The notes under the pieces were generated by a model. The model saw only the letters and a list, made by a program, of their open reading frames with translations, was not told the DNA's origin and did no database searches. 6,555 bases of DNA. Origin: a bacterium. GTDB lineage: Bacteria; UBA9089; CG2-30-40-21. The position numbers were made by a program, and so were the translations under genes. Shown here piece by piece: positions 1 through 6,277 of the stretch. The stretch lies in the NCBI GenBank assembly GCA_030018795.1, contig JASEHA010000135.1, positions 1-6,555 on the forward strand. Direction: 5' to 3'. How positions within the stretch are numbered: the stretch's first letter is position 1; each line of letters begins with the position of its first letter.

Positions 1-1
1 C

Positions 2-18
2 CCAACATTCTATGTTGG
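2..18. terminator. Short hairpin beyond the sufB end, possible terminator
   Basis: A 7-bp perfect stem (CCAACAT / ATGTTGG) encloses a 3-nt loop. On the plus strand it is followed at once by TATTTTTATC, a weak U-rich tail, so it could end a plus-strand transcript entering from the left. On the minus strand it lies about 57 nt past the sufB stop, but any T-tract would fall outside the window. It may serve convergent transcripts. The call is tentative because the window edge cuts the context. Confidence 0.35.
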
Positions 19-74
19 TATTTTTATCAGCATGAAATATCGCTAATTACAACCAGGATAGAATCCTTGAGCTA

Positions 75-1307
75 CTACATCACCTTTTCTGAGGTCATCT
101 CTATAGTGTGTTTTATCTCATACTTCAGGTGTTCAGGCAATCCTGGTATCTCAGGGTCAAGGAATCCGCGGACAATCAATGCTGTTGCCTCATCCTCATT
201 CAATCCGCGACTCATCAGGTAGCACAATTGTGCTTGTTGTATTTTACCTACTGCAGCCTCATGCGAGAGGTCACACCCTGATGCCTTGCCCTCAATCTCT
301 GGTATGGCATGAATACTTGCCTTATCACTCAAAAGCAAGCCACGGCACTCAAGATGCCCTTTGCTTTCAGATACCTCACCAATCAGGTGTCCACGACTGA
401 TTATCCTGGATGAATCAGCGGCAATAACCCTGGCTGTCATCTCTGCCCGACTGCCTTCAGCCTGCAGGAATACCCTTGAACCAGTATCAAATAAGGAATT
501 TTTTGAGCCATAAATCAGGGTATGAAACCTTACCCTGGCATCCTTGCCAACACAAGATGCGGTTGGATACATCTGAATACTTCGGACAGGCTTGAAGCAG
601 ATATAATTACTAATAAATGTCCCGCCCTCTTCAACAATTGCCCCTGTTCTTGGTCTTACATCCACATCCTCTGCCCAGCCATGAATCATGGTAAAGGTGA
701 CGGTTGCCCCTTTTTTGACATAAAACTCTGAAACCCCAATATGCATACCAGAAGAGACACTGGGATGAGTAGTGCATCCAGCAATAACATGAAGCTCTGA
801 CCCCTCTTCGGCAATAATGATATTATGAACAGATTGAACCAACCCTTGAGTACCAATAAACAGGCAGGCTTGAATGGGCATGGTAATCCGTGCCCCTGAT
901 CTGGCACGAATAAAATAGCCAGAATTCTGGTGAAGTTCTGTCATAGATGTATATTTGTCTGCATCTACAGCCGCAGCCTTCCAATAATAGTCTTTCAGCC
1001 AATCGTACTGATTGATTGCCTGTGTAGTACTTAATACCTCCACCCCCTCCATCTCTTTCTTCTGGCAGGCCAGGATAACCGAGTGATCAAGTTGAAAGAA
1101 TGTGCCAGAGCGGTTATCCTCATCAGGGTTTATGCCCACACTTCTGGCATTTTCAGCGATATCATCTGCAACTCTATTCATAGAGGCTACTTGAGAAACA
1201 TCTGATGTCTCTTTTTTGAACCGTGAGATATCTATATCTTCACCAAATTTAGCCGGCTTATTTTGAGCATCGACTGCTTTTTTTGTTAATTCTTCCTTCC
1301 AGCTCAT
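75..1307 (-). CDS. sufB: SufB/SufD-family Fe-S cluster scaffold (SmsB-like)
   Basis: This 410-residue protein is the scaffold partner of the SufC ATPase in Fe-S cluster assembly and would act in the cytosol. The C-terminal half is the SufB/SufD beta-helix core, and the end shows the family signature: Cys321 in LECRG, the HAIPEIEG segment (333-340), SHEAAVGKI (348-356), then SRGLNEDEATALIVRGF. Cys321 and the His349-Glu350 pair correspond by position to residues needed for cluster building in E. coli SufB. The N-terminal cysteine motif of long SufB proteins is absent, since the first cysteine is at 81. Length and the lack of a separate sufD fit the short SufB of two-gene SUF-like minimal (SMS) systems. 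The ATG overlaps the sufC stop (ATGA), which implies translational coupling. SufD is the main alternative name, but the conserved Cys and Glu favour a SufB-type scaffold. Confidence 0.9.
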   Translation of the reverse strand: MSWKEELTKKAVDAQNKPAKFGEDIDISRFKKETSDVSQVASMNRVADDIAENARSVGINPDEDNRSGTFFQLDHSVILACQKKEMEGVEVLSTTQAINQYDWLKDYYWKAAAVDADKYTSMTELHQNSGYFIRARSGARITMPIQACLFIGTQGLVQSVHNIIIAEEGSELHVIAGCTTHPSVSSGMHIGVSEFYVKKGATVTFTMIHGWAEDVDVRPRTGAIVEEGGTFISNYICFKPVRSIQMYPTASCVGKDARVRFHTLIYGSKNSLFDTGSRVFLQAEGSRAEMTARVIAADSSRIISRGHLIGEVSESKGHLECRGLLLSDKASIHAIPEIEGKASGCDLSHEAAVGKIQQAQLCYLMSRGLNEDEATALIVRGFLDPEIPGLPEHLKYEIKHTIEMTSEKVM

Positions 1308-2110
1308 AGTTCCATCCCCCTTTCTATTTCATCCCTTATCCCTGGCGGACACAACCCGAGATATTCACAATACCCCTTTTCCTCAATTCTGGTAAATATC
1401 TCAAACGGATTTCCACTTTTCATAATCTTTCCCCCGCACATAACATGAGCAATATCAGGCTTAAGATATGGTAAAATATGGCGATAATGGGTAATAATCA
1501 GACATGCACAGCTATGTTCCTTGATATATTCACCAAGATCAATGGCAATGGTTTTTAGTGAATCAATATCAACCCCTGAATCAGGCTCATCCAGTATCAT
1601 TAGCTTTGGCATTGCTGCAAAAACCTGAGCAATCTCTGCCCGTTTTCGTTCTCCACCAGAAAACCCTACCCCAATGTCTCTGTCTCTGAACTGTTCTGGG
1701 TTTAGTCCTACTTTTTTTAATAATGGTGTGGCAACATTTTCTTCTGGTTCATCATGTGGGTTCCAGAGCGGATGACTTCCGGCAATGCGGATAATATCCC
1801 GAAGTTTTACACCCCGTATCTCCGGCGGTGTTTGGTAGGCAATGGATATGCCAAGCCGTGCCCTTTCGTAAATGGGCATAGTGTTTAATTCTGTTCCCGA
1901 GGAGATATTGTCTCTGGCAAAGGTTATTGTTCCATCAGTAATATTATAACCAGGATACCCAAGGATAGACATGGTCAATGTGCTTTTACCTGAACCGTTT
2001 GGTCCCATAATTACATGAACCTCACCCTGTTCTATCGTCAGATTAAGCCCATTCAGAACCTTTTTCCCTTCAATTTCAACATGCAAATTTTTTATTTCAA
2101 GCAGACTCAT
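1304..2110 (-). CDS. sufC: SufC-type ABC ATPase of Fe-S assembly (SmsC-like)
   Basis: This 268-residue soluble ABC ATPase would power the SufBC scaffold complex in the cytosol. It shows Walker A GPNGSGKST (36-44), the Q-loop glutamine at 93 (AYQTPPEI), the signature FSGGERKR (150-157) in the form typical of SufC, Walker B LMILDEPDSG (170-179) with Glu175, and the switch histidine at 208 (ITHYRH). No membrane segment is visible, as expected for SufC rather than a transporter ATPase. It is somewhat longer than the roughly 250 residues of proteobacterial SufC. The extra length is a C-terminal tail after GYCEYLGLC that holds Cys248 and Cys254. A GAGGAGG ribosome site lies 10 nt before the ATG. 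The gene begins 21 nt after the helix-hairpin-helix gene and overlaps sufB by 4 nt, so the three are probably co-transcribed. Confidence 0.93.
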   Translation of the reverse strand: MSLLEIKNLHVEIEGKKVLNGLNLTIEQGEVHVIMGPNGSGKSTLTMSILGYPGYNITDGTITFARDNISSGTELNTMPIYERARLGISIAYQTPPEIRGVKLRDIIRIAGSHPLWNPHDEPEENVATPLLKKVGLNPEQFRDRDIGVGFSGGERKRAEIAQVFAAMPKLMILDEPDSGVDIDSLKTIAIDLGEYIKEHSCACLIITHYRHILPYLKPDIAHVMCGGKIMKSGNPFEIFTRIEEKGYCEYLGLCPPGIRDEIERGMEL

Positions 2111-2131
2111 GCTTATGTATCCTCCTCATTT

Positions 2132-2749
2132 CTACCGATGAAGTGAATCAATGGCTTTTTGCAAATCAACATTTATATGATCGCTGATTGGTGCTCCAAG
2201 CCTTTGTTCCAGCTTATTTCTCAATTCTTCAGGGGTTGTAGATTTCAGATCCTCTGGTTTTCGAATGCCAATCAGATAAAGTTTGCTTACCATGGTTTCT
2301 CCAATGCCAGGCAGTTTCTTAAGAGCAGCCATAGATACCAACTGTTCTGCCCTTTCTGTAGTGATATTATTATTTGTAGAAAATGCTATCTGGGCTGGGG
2401 TCAAAACATTAAACTCAGCCTCTGAGATATTATATCTTCTTAATATTTTTTCCTCTTCAGGAGTCATGTACACAACCAGATGATGAACCTTCTCATCAAT
2501 TATCTGTTCACCTATTTGAGGCTTTTTGATATTTTCAGGTATCTTCTCATAAATAGGCTTATATTTCAATATCTCTGCTACCTCAATGCCAAACAATTCG
2601 AGTTCTTTTCTCCCCTTTTGTGTAACAAAAAAACATTTTACATCCTTTTCTTTTTTCCCAATAATCCAACCTAAGTCTACTGCTCGTTTCAAAAAGGCGT
2701 TGCCCATAGCAAAGGTATTTACCTGATCATTAGCAGTTAGTTCATGCAT
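2132..2749 (-). CDS. Winged-helix plus helix-hairpin-helix protein, role unknown
   Basis: I do not recognise a named family for this 205-residue protein. Residues about 14-56 look like the end of a winged-helix DNA-binding domain: a recognition-like helix, then FFVTQKGRKELELFGIEV, which resembles the wing strand and GRxxL helix of marR/arsR-like folds. After a linker, residues about 104-140 and 143-175 look like two tandem helix-hairpin-helix units. The second carries the hairpin KLPGIGETMVSKLYLIGI, as in DUF4332/Cdd1-type proteins. These folds bind nucleic acid without sequence specificity, so a DNA- or RNA-binding role is inferred. There is one cysteine (39), so it is not a SufR- or IscR-like cluster sensor. 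GGAGGGAG lies 6 nt before the ATG and supports this start. It leads the sufC-sufB unit, so it may regulate that unit or simply share its transcript. Confidence 0.75.
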   Translation of the reverse strand: MHELTANDQVNTFAMGNAFLKRAVDLGWIIGKKEKDVKCFFVTQKGRKELELFGIEVAEILKYKPIYEKIPENIKKPQIGEQIIDEKVHHLVVYMTPEEEKILRRYNISEAEFNVLTPAQIAFSTNNNITTERAEQLVSMAALKKLPGIGETMVSKLYLIGIRKPEDLKSTTPEELRNKLEQRLGAPISDHINVDLQKAIDSLHR

Positions 2750-2772
2750 TCTACTCCCTCCATTGCTATCTT

Positions 2773-2810
2773 AACAAGCAGGGAATGATTACAATCATTC
2801 CCTGCTTGTT
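2773..2810 (-). terminator. Perfect 18-bp inverted repeat after nfu
   Basis: AACAAGCAGGGAATGATT is followed after only two bases (AC) by its exact reverse complement. The RNA would fold into a stem of about 16-17 bp with a 4-6 nt loop. It starts 6 nt after the nfu stop and ends 23 nt before the start of the helix-hairpin-helix gene, so it most likely ends or attenuates the upstream transcript. On the minus strand the sequence after the stem is TTAAGATAGC, without a real U-tract. The T-rich run (ATTTATTTAT) is on the plus-strand side. It may therefore act as a transcript-stabilising or processing hairpin instead. Confidence 0.6.
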
Positions 2811-2816
2811 ATTTAT

Positions 2817-3038
2817 TTATACCCCTACGACCTCTTTTATCTCAGGCAATCTTTCCTTCAATATTCTTTCAATCCCGGATTTTAGTGTCATCTGGCTCAT
2901 TGGGCAGCAACCGCAGGCACCAACAAGCTTAACCTTAACCACCCCATCAGGCGAGACATCCACCAGATCTACATTGCCGCCATCAGCCATCAGGCTTGGC
3001 CGTATCTCATCCAAAACTGCAAGCACCTTTTCTTTCAT
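2817..3038 (-). CDS. nfu: Stand-alone NifU C-terminal (Nfu-type) Fe-S scaffold
   Basis: This 73-residue protein consists of a single NifU C-terminal domain. Such domains hold a labile 4Fe-4S cluster at a CxxC motif, usually between two subunits, and pass it to client enzymes in the cytosol. The N-terminal half contains the family segment IRPSLMADGGNVDLV (12-26). The cluster site is GACGCCPMSQMTL, with Cys42 and Cys45 forming CxxC and an extra Cys44 inside it. Nothing remains of the NifU N-terminal scaffold, so this is the minimal form. The frame is open to an ATG at 3053, but AGGAGG (3045-3050) lies inside that extension with a 6-nt spacer to the ATG at 3038, and the family alignment also begins at MKEKV. 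It follows nadA by 51 nt. NadA needs a 4Fe-4S cluster, so a carrier-client link is plausible. Confidence 0.93.
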   Translation of the reverse strand: MKEKVLAVLDEIRPSLMADGGNVDLVDVSPDGVVKVKLVGACGCCPMSQMTLKSGIERILKERLPEIKEVVGV

Positions 3039-3044
3039 CAAAAA

Positions 3045-3050
3045 CCTCCT
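3045..3050 (-). promoter_or_regulatory. Ribosome binding site deciding the nfu start
   Basis: AGGAGG stands 6 nt before the ATG at 3038. It lies within the first codons of the longer open frame from 3053, which shows that the longer frame is not the translated one. Confidence 0.85.
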
Positions 3051-3065
3051 CATATTTTATCGTAA

Positions 3066-3085
3066 AGACGCGATTAATTGCGTCT
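3066..3085. repeat. Small palindrome between nadA and nfu
   Basis: AGACGCGATTAATTGCGTCT is a near-perfect palindrome: a 6-bp AGACGC/GCGTCT stem, a G-T position, then an ATTAAT centre. It begins 4 nt past the nadA stop. Palindromes built as AGACGCGATT...GCGTCT recur as dispersed intergenic repeats in various bacterial genomes; this is from general familiarity and was not checked here. In the minus-strand RNA it could form a weak hairpin followed by UUUA. The stem is short, so termination would be inefficient and nfu can still be read through. Confidence 0.45.
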
Positions 3086-3089
3086 ATTT

Positions 3090-3989
3090 TCACACAATAG
3101 CCAGCATCCTTTCAATAGCCATTTTTGCCTTTTCGGCTACATCCTCTGCCACCTCAATCTGATATGCCTCCTCTTCCAATGCCCACAGCAGCTTTTCTAT
3201 GGTTATAAGCTTCATATTTGGACATACTGCTCGAGGAGATGCAGGGTAAAACTGTTTTTGAGGGTTTTCCTTTTTCAGTCGATGAATAATACCTGTTTCT
3301 GTGCCAACAATAAATTCACTTGCTCCTGATAAAGCAACAAACTTACACATGCCATTCGTACTTAATGCCTCATCAGCGATATCAATTGCATCTGGATTAC
3401 ACTCAGGATGCACAATCACCATTGCTTGTGGATATTGTTCTTTTAACACAAGGATGCCTTCCCTGGTTATAGTTTGATGTGTGGGACAGAATCCATTAGT
3501 CAATATCATGTCCCGGCCAGTTTGTTTAATGATATAGCTGCCAAGGTATTTATCAGGGGTAAATATTATCTTTTTTTCATTTGGAATGGCAGAGACAACA
3601 CTTACCCCGTTAGCTGAGGTGCAACAATAATCAGACTCTGCCTTAACAACTGCATGTGTATTTACATAAGATACAACCACAGCATCAGGATACATGGATT
3701 TTAGTTTTCGCAGCTCTTCTGCAGGCACCATATCTGCCATAGGACAGCCAGCATCTATATCAGGCAGCAATATCATCTTATCTGGGGACAATATCTTGGC
3801 TGTTTCAGCCATAAAATGCACACCGCAAAAGACAATAACCTTTGCTCTGGTATTGGCAGCCATTCTTGAGAGGTCAAGGGAGTCACCAACAAAATCAGCT
3901 ATATCCTGAATCTCGGGCCGTTGGTAATTATGAGCAAGGATGATTGCCTGTTTTTTTTTCTTAATCTCCTGTATCTTTTGTTGAATCAT
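3090..3989 (-). CDS. nadA: Quinolinate synthase NadA
   Basis: NadA condenses iminoaspartate with dihydroxyacetone phosphate to give quinolinate, the second step of de novo NAD synthesis, using a cytosolic 4Fe-4S enzyme. The protein has 299 residues from the chosen start, the short form near 300 typical of many anaerobes rather than the roughly 350-residue E. coli form. The three cluster cysteines sit in the expected motifs: GCPMADM (Cys82), GFCPTH (Cys168) and VCPNMK (Cys256). AHNYQ near the N terminus, HPECNP and TETGIIHRL are also typical. The frame extends two codons further to a GTG at 3995, but that GTG is part of the GAGGTGAT ribosome site, so the ATG at 3989 is preferred. No nadB or nadC is visible nearby; nfu follows directly. 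Neither a cysteine nor a core motif is missing, so the enzyme should be active. Confidence 0.96.
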   Translation of the reverse strand: MIQQKIQEIKKKKQAIILAHNYQRPEIQDIADFVGDSLDLSRMAANTRAKVIVFCGVHFMAETAKILSPDKMILLPDIDAGCPMADMVPAEELRKLKSMYPDAVVVSYVNTHAVVKAESDYCCTSANGVSVVSAIPNEKKIIFTPDKYLGSYIIKQTGRDMILTNGFCPTHQTITREGILVLKEQYPQAMVIVHPECNPDAIDIADEALSTNGMCKFVALSGASEFIVGTETGIIHRLKKENPQKQFYPASPRAVCPNMKLITIEKLLWALEEEAYQIEVAEDVAEKAKMAIERMLAIV

Positions 3990-4028
3990 TATCACCTCAT
4001 ATGGAAATAGAGAAAGGGGTCAAGTGGA

Positions 4029-4050
4029 CATTTCGACTTCGCTCAATGAC
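4029..4050. repeat. Fragment resembling a dispersed intergenic repeat
   Basis: The gap between the CARDB-protein gene and nadA holds TTCGACTTCGCTCAATGAC. Read on the minus strand this is a GTCATTGAGCGAAGTCGAAATG-type segment. Sequences of this type are frequent short intergenic repeats in many environmental bacterial genomes; this is from memory and was not checked. Only one copy is present here, without flanking duplications, so the call rests on resemblance alone. Confidence 0.35.
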
Positions 4051-4054
4051 CGCA

Positions 4055-5170
4055 TTACATCTGGATCTTTTTCTCCATAATATTATTGATGTTTTCATCA
4101 TCAAGATTTTCTGGAATGGGGTCAATGCGGACAAGAACACGGCTTGATTCCTTTATCTTTATCAGAGCAGGTGGGATCAATCGGACGGTTGTTTTTGGTT
4201 CAAGGCTATTATCTAAGGTATAAGTATATCCTGATACCTGTTGTTTATTGACCCTGATATTAACCTTGATCATTGTGCCTGCTGCATATCCAATAGAGCC
4301 TTGATTAGATACTACAGGCACGATTCCATTCTCCTGATCATAGTCTATATCTGTAATTATCAGATCACGAGTACTTGAGGGAGCAACTATTGTTGCAGTG
4401 GCTGTATTATTTTTTTCATCTGACTCATTTATCATGTTAAATGGTTCAGGGTCGATGACTGCCATGATAGTATGAGTACCAGAGATAGAAAATCCAGTAT
4501 TAATCCCTTTTCTTCCACCTGGTCTTCTGAATGATAGGTTGTCAAAGTATGAACTGCCAAGCCTGCCCTGCATCTTGCCATCTATGAATACATGTACAGC
4601 AACCTTGCCAGGAGCTGTCATTCCCTGTCCCTTGTTTTCAATAGTTAGATGAACATAATGTCCAGCAAGAGAGATGTTTGATATGATTAGATCAGGCATC
4701 AGGCTGTCATGAAGGATAAATTCATCTACAGAAGAGGTAGAGCTTGCAGCGATATTTTCCTTATCAATACCTTCTCCATTACATTTTATGGTTATACCTT
4801 GAGCCTGTTCACATAAGAATGTTTTCTCAACACCAATGGTAAATGTTTCTCCTGCAAGAAGACATGGGACACTCTTAGTAGTAATTGTCGTTGTTCCCCA
4901 CAAAACCTGAACATCAAGATTACTTAGATAATCTTTCTTGCCAATATTTTCGATAATACCCTGAATAAGCACTGTATCCTCTGGCTGTACTGCATCAGGG
5001 TCATTCAATGTAGTGGATATTAGCTTAAAGGTAATATCCCTTATAATTATACTTGCACAAGGCACAGATTCTGTGCCTGTTGCAGACAGAGTAGCCTGCT
5101 CATCAGCATAGCTATTATTAATCCCTGTAGTCAATAGCATTAAAAAGCAAATAATTACTATGTGTTTCAT
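4055..5170 (-). CDS. Secreted protein with CARDB-like repeats
   Basis: This 371-residue protein has a clear Sec signal peptide: MKH, a hydrophobic core at about 4-16, and a likely cut after SYA (residue 22). There is no lipobox cysteine, so it should be periplasmic or secreted. The mature part divides into three Ig-like beta-sandwich units at about 40-145, 158-262 and 268-371. Units 2 and 3 open with PDLIISNISL and RDLIITDIDY. Unit 2 ends with DPEPFNMINESDEKNN, the classic end of CARDB (cell-adhesion-related domain found in bacteria) repeats. Unit 3 ends with a divergent DPIPENLDDENINN. Unit 1 is more diverged and holds most of the cysteines (38, 103, 120, 130). CARDB modules usually serve as structural or binding parts of larger surface proteins, and no catalytic domain is attached here. 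AGGAG lies 6 nt before the ATG. Function and partner are unknown. Confidence 0.8.
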   Translation of the reverse strand: MKHIVIICFLMLLTTGINNSYADEQATLSATGTESVPCASIIIRDITFKLISTTLNDPDAVQPEDTVLIQGIIENIGKKDYLSNLDVQVLWGTTTITTKSVPCLLAGETFTIGVEKTFLCEQAQGITIKCNGEGIDKENIAASSTSSVDEFILHDSLMPDLIISNISLAGHYVHLTIENKGQGMTAPGKVAVHVFIDGKMQGRLGSSYFDNLSFRRPGGRKGINTGFSISGTHTIMAVIDPEPFNMINESDEKNNTATATIVAPSSTRDLIITDIDYDQENGIVPVVSNQGSIGYAAGTMIKVNIRVNKQQVSGYTYTLDNSLEPKTTVRLIPPALIKIKESSRVLVRIDPIPENLDDENINNIMEKKIQM

Positions 5171-5250
5171 CTGTTACTCCTGTTGTTCTGGTGTAAGATT
5201 GCAGCCTTTTCACGACTTACTCCCTCACATTCCACATTCCTATTTCCACG

Positions 5251-6108
5251 TTATCTGGCCAACATTGTTTGAGCCATAGCCTCTAATTTTGCCACTCTTT
5301 TTTCCATGGGTGGGTGTGTAGAAAACAATGAAAGGATTCCACCACCTATCAATGGGCTGACAATAAACATATGTGCTGTAGCTGGAGTAGCATTCATAGG
5401 TACCCTTTGTGTCCCTATCTGAAGTTTTTTTAGGGCATTGGCTAAAGACTGGGGATGTCCGCATATTTGAGCACCAGCAGCATCTGCCTCATATTCTCTT
5501 GCTCTGGAGATAGCCATTTGAATAAGCATGGCCGCAATAGGAGCAATGATGCTCATAGCAATAAAGACTAACGGACTGCCACCTTCTCTGTCATCACTGC
5601 GTCCCCCGCCAAAGATGGCTGCCCATCGAGCCATGCTGGCCAGCATAGAGATAGCACCAGCAATTACAGCCACAATAGAACTAATGAGAATATCCCTATT
5701 TTTTACATGGGCCAGCTCATGAGCCAGAACCCCTTCTAATTCATCATTGCTTAACAAATGAAGAATCCCCTCAGTGACAGCTACAGCCGCATGTTGTGGG
5801 TTGCGGCCAGTAGCAAAGGCATTTGGTGTTGATTCTGGAATAATGTACACCTTAGGCATAGGCATATTTGTTTGTTGAGTAAGCTTTGTAACTGTCTGAT
5901 AAAGTTTTGGTGACTGTGCATAGCTTACCTCTTTGGCTCTATACATGGCCAAAACTATCTTGTCTGAAAACCAATAACTAACCATATTCATGATAATTGC
6001 CATACCAAGGGCAATAACCATTCCCCCACTTCCACCAAGTGTTTTGCCTACAAAGATCAATAAAAGGGTTAATCCTGTAAGCAGAAAGGTTGTCTTGAAT
6101 ACATTCAT
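5251..6108 (-). CDS. htpX: HtpX-type membrane zinc metalloprotease
   Basis: This 285-residue M48B peptidase sits in the inner membrane and degrades damaged or misassembled membrane proteins as part of envelope quality control. The zinc site HELAH is at 130-134, with Glu131 catalytic, and the third ligand is Glu205 in REYEAD. THPPMEKR (264-271) is the usual C-terminal M48 motif. Membrane segments are visible at about 6-22 and 28-47, with two more at about 143-165 and 179-200. The length matches the family. The frame is open to 6189, but GGAGG (6117-6121) lies 8 nt before the ATG at 6108 and MNVFKTTFLL is the typical HtpX start; the extra upstream codons would also run antisense through the tRNA-like sequence. 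The CARDB-protein gene follows after 80 nt. No convincing promoter was found just upstream, so it may depend on read-through from the bS22 promoter. Confidence 0.95.
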   Translation of the reverse strand: MNVFKTTFLLTGLTLLLIFVGKTLGGSGGMVIALGMAIIMNMVSYWFSDKIVLAMYRAKEVSYAQSPKLYQTVTKLTQQTNMPMPKVYIIPESTPNAFATGRNPQHAAVAVTEGILHLLSNDELEGVLAHELAHVKNRDILISSIVAVIAGAISMLASMARWAAIFGGGRSDDREGGSPLVFIAMSIIAPIAAMLIQMAISRAREYEADAAGAQICGHPQSLANALKKLQIGTQRVPMNATPATAHMFIVSPLIGGGILSLFSTHPPMEKRVAKLEAMAQTMLAR

Positions 6109-6116
6109 CCTTTTTA

Positions 6117-6121
6117 CCTCC
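6117..6121 (-). promoter_or_regulatory. Ribosome binding site deciding the htpX start
   Basis: GGAGG stands 8 nt before the ATG at 6108. It lies inside the longer open frame, overlapping an in-frame ATG at 6123, which argues for the shorter, family-typical N terminus. Confidence 0.8.
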
Positions 6122-6146
6122 ATTAAACTAAAACTAATCATGTCAT

Positions 6147-6231
6147 GCTGGAATGGTGTAATTGTCAGACAGGTATATTTAAGAGACATAGGGGTAACCT
6201 GTGCAGGTTTTGAATCCTGCTTCTGACACCA
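6147..6231 (+). tRNA. Degenerate tRNA-Leu(AAG)-like gene, probable pseudogene
   Basis: This 85-nt sequence matches a bacterial tRNA-Leu part for part. There is a 7-bp acceptor (6147-6153 with 6221-6227), then TG and a D-arm with AATTGTCAGA. The anticodon stem is TATAT/ACATA around the loop TTAAGAG, giving anticodon AAG at 6181-6183. A class II variable arm GGG-GTAA-CCT follows, then a T-arm GCAGG/CCTGC, discriminator A and an encoded CCA. Defects are many: a C-A mismatch and two G-T pairs in the acceptor, a G-G clash in the D-stem, an A-C mismatch in the anticodon stem, and a T-loop of 8 bases (TTTTGAAT) instead of 7. A34 is also rare in bacterial tRNA-Leu. It runs opposite to its neighbours and no promoter is evident. 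The tRNA-Leu origin is well supported; function is doubtful. Confidence 0.6.
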
Positions 6232-6277
6232 ATACTTAATTTATTCCAACATATTCATCATTTCTGACCCCAAGCCA

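Noticed and set aside
55..67. 5-bp inverted repeat AGGAT-AGA-ATCCT just after sufB
   Set aside because: The stem is too short and AT-rich to act as a terminator, and such repeats occur by chance.
2768..2801. Possible promoter TTGTAA / TAAGAT before the winged-helix gene
   Set aside because: The spacer is only 15 nt and the -35 falls inside the perfect inverted repeat; too weak to call.
2785..3162. Plus-strand open frame of 125 codons across nfu and the end of nadA
   Set aside because: It runs antisense over two well-identified genes and its product is low-complexity (Ser/Thr/Ile-rich), as expected of a shadow frame.
3996..4020. Possible nadA promoter TTGACC with 16-nt spacer and TATGAG
   Set aside because: The -10 would overlap the ribosome binding site and place transcription start at about the ATG; the -10 match is only four of six.
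5240..5464. Minus-strand open frame of 74 codons inside htpX
   Set aside because: It overlaps the 3' part of htpX in another frame, has no family resemblance and no ribosome site of note, and htpX is clearly the real gene.
6128..6162. Possible htpX promoter with CTGACA as -35
   Set aside because: The CTGACA box is good, but at a 17-nt spacer the -10 position reads TGACAT, only three of six matches.
6109..6189. N-terminal extension of htpX to an ATG at 6189
   Set aside because: The ribosome site lies inside the extension, the added residues do not resemble the HtpX family, and they would be antisense to the tRNA-like sequence.
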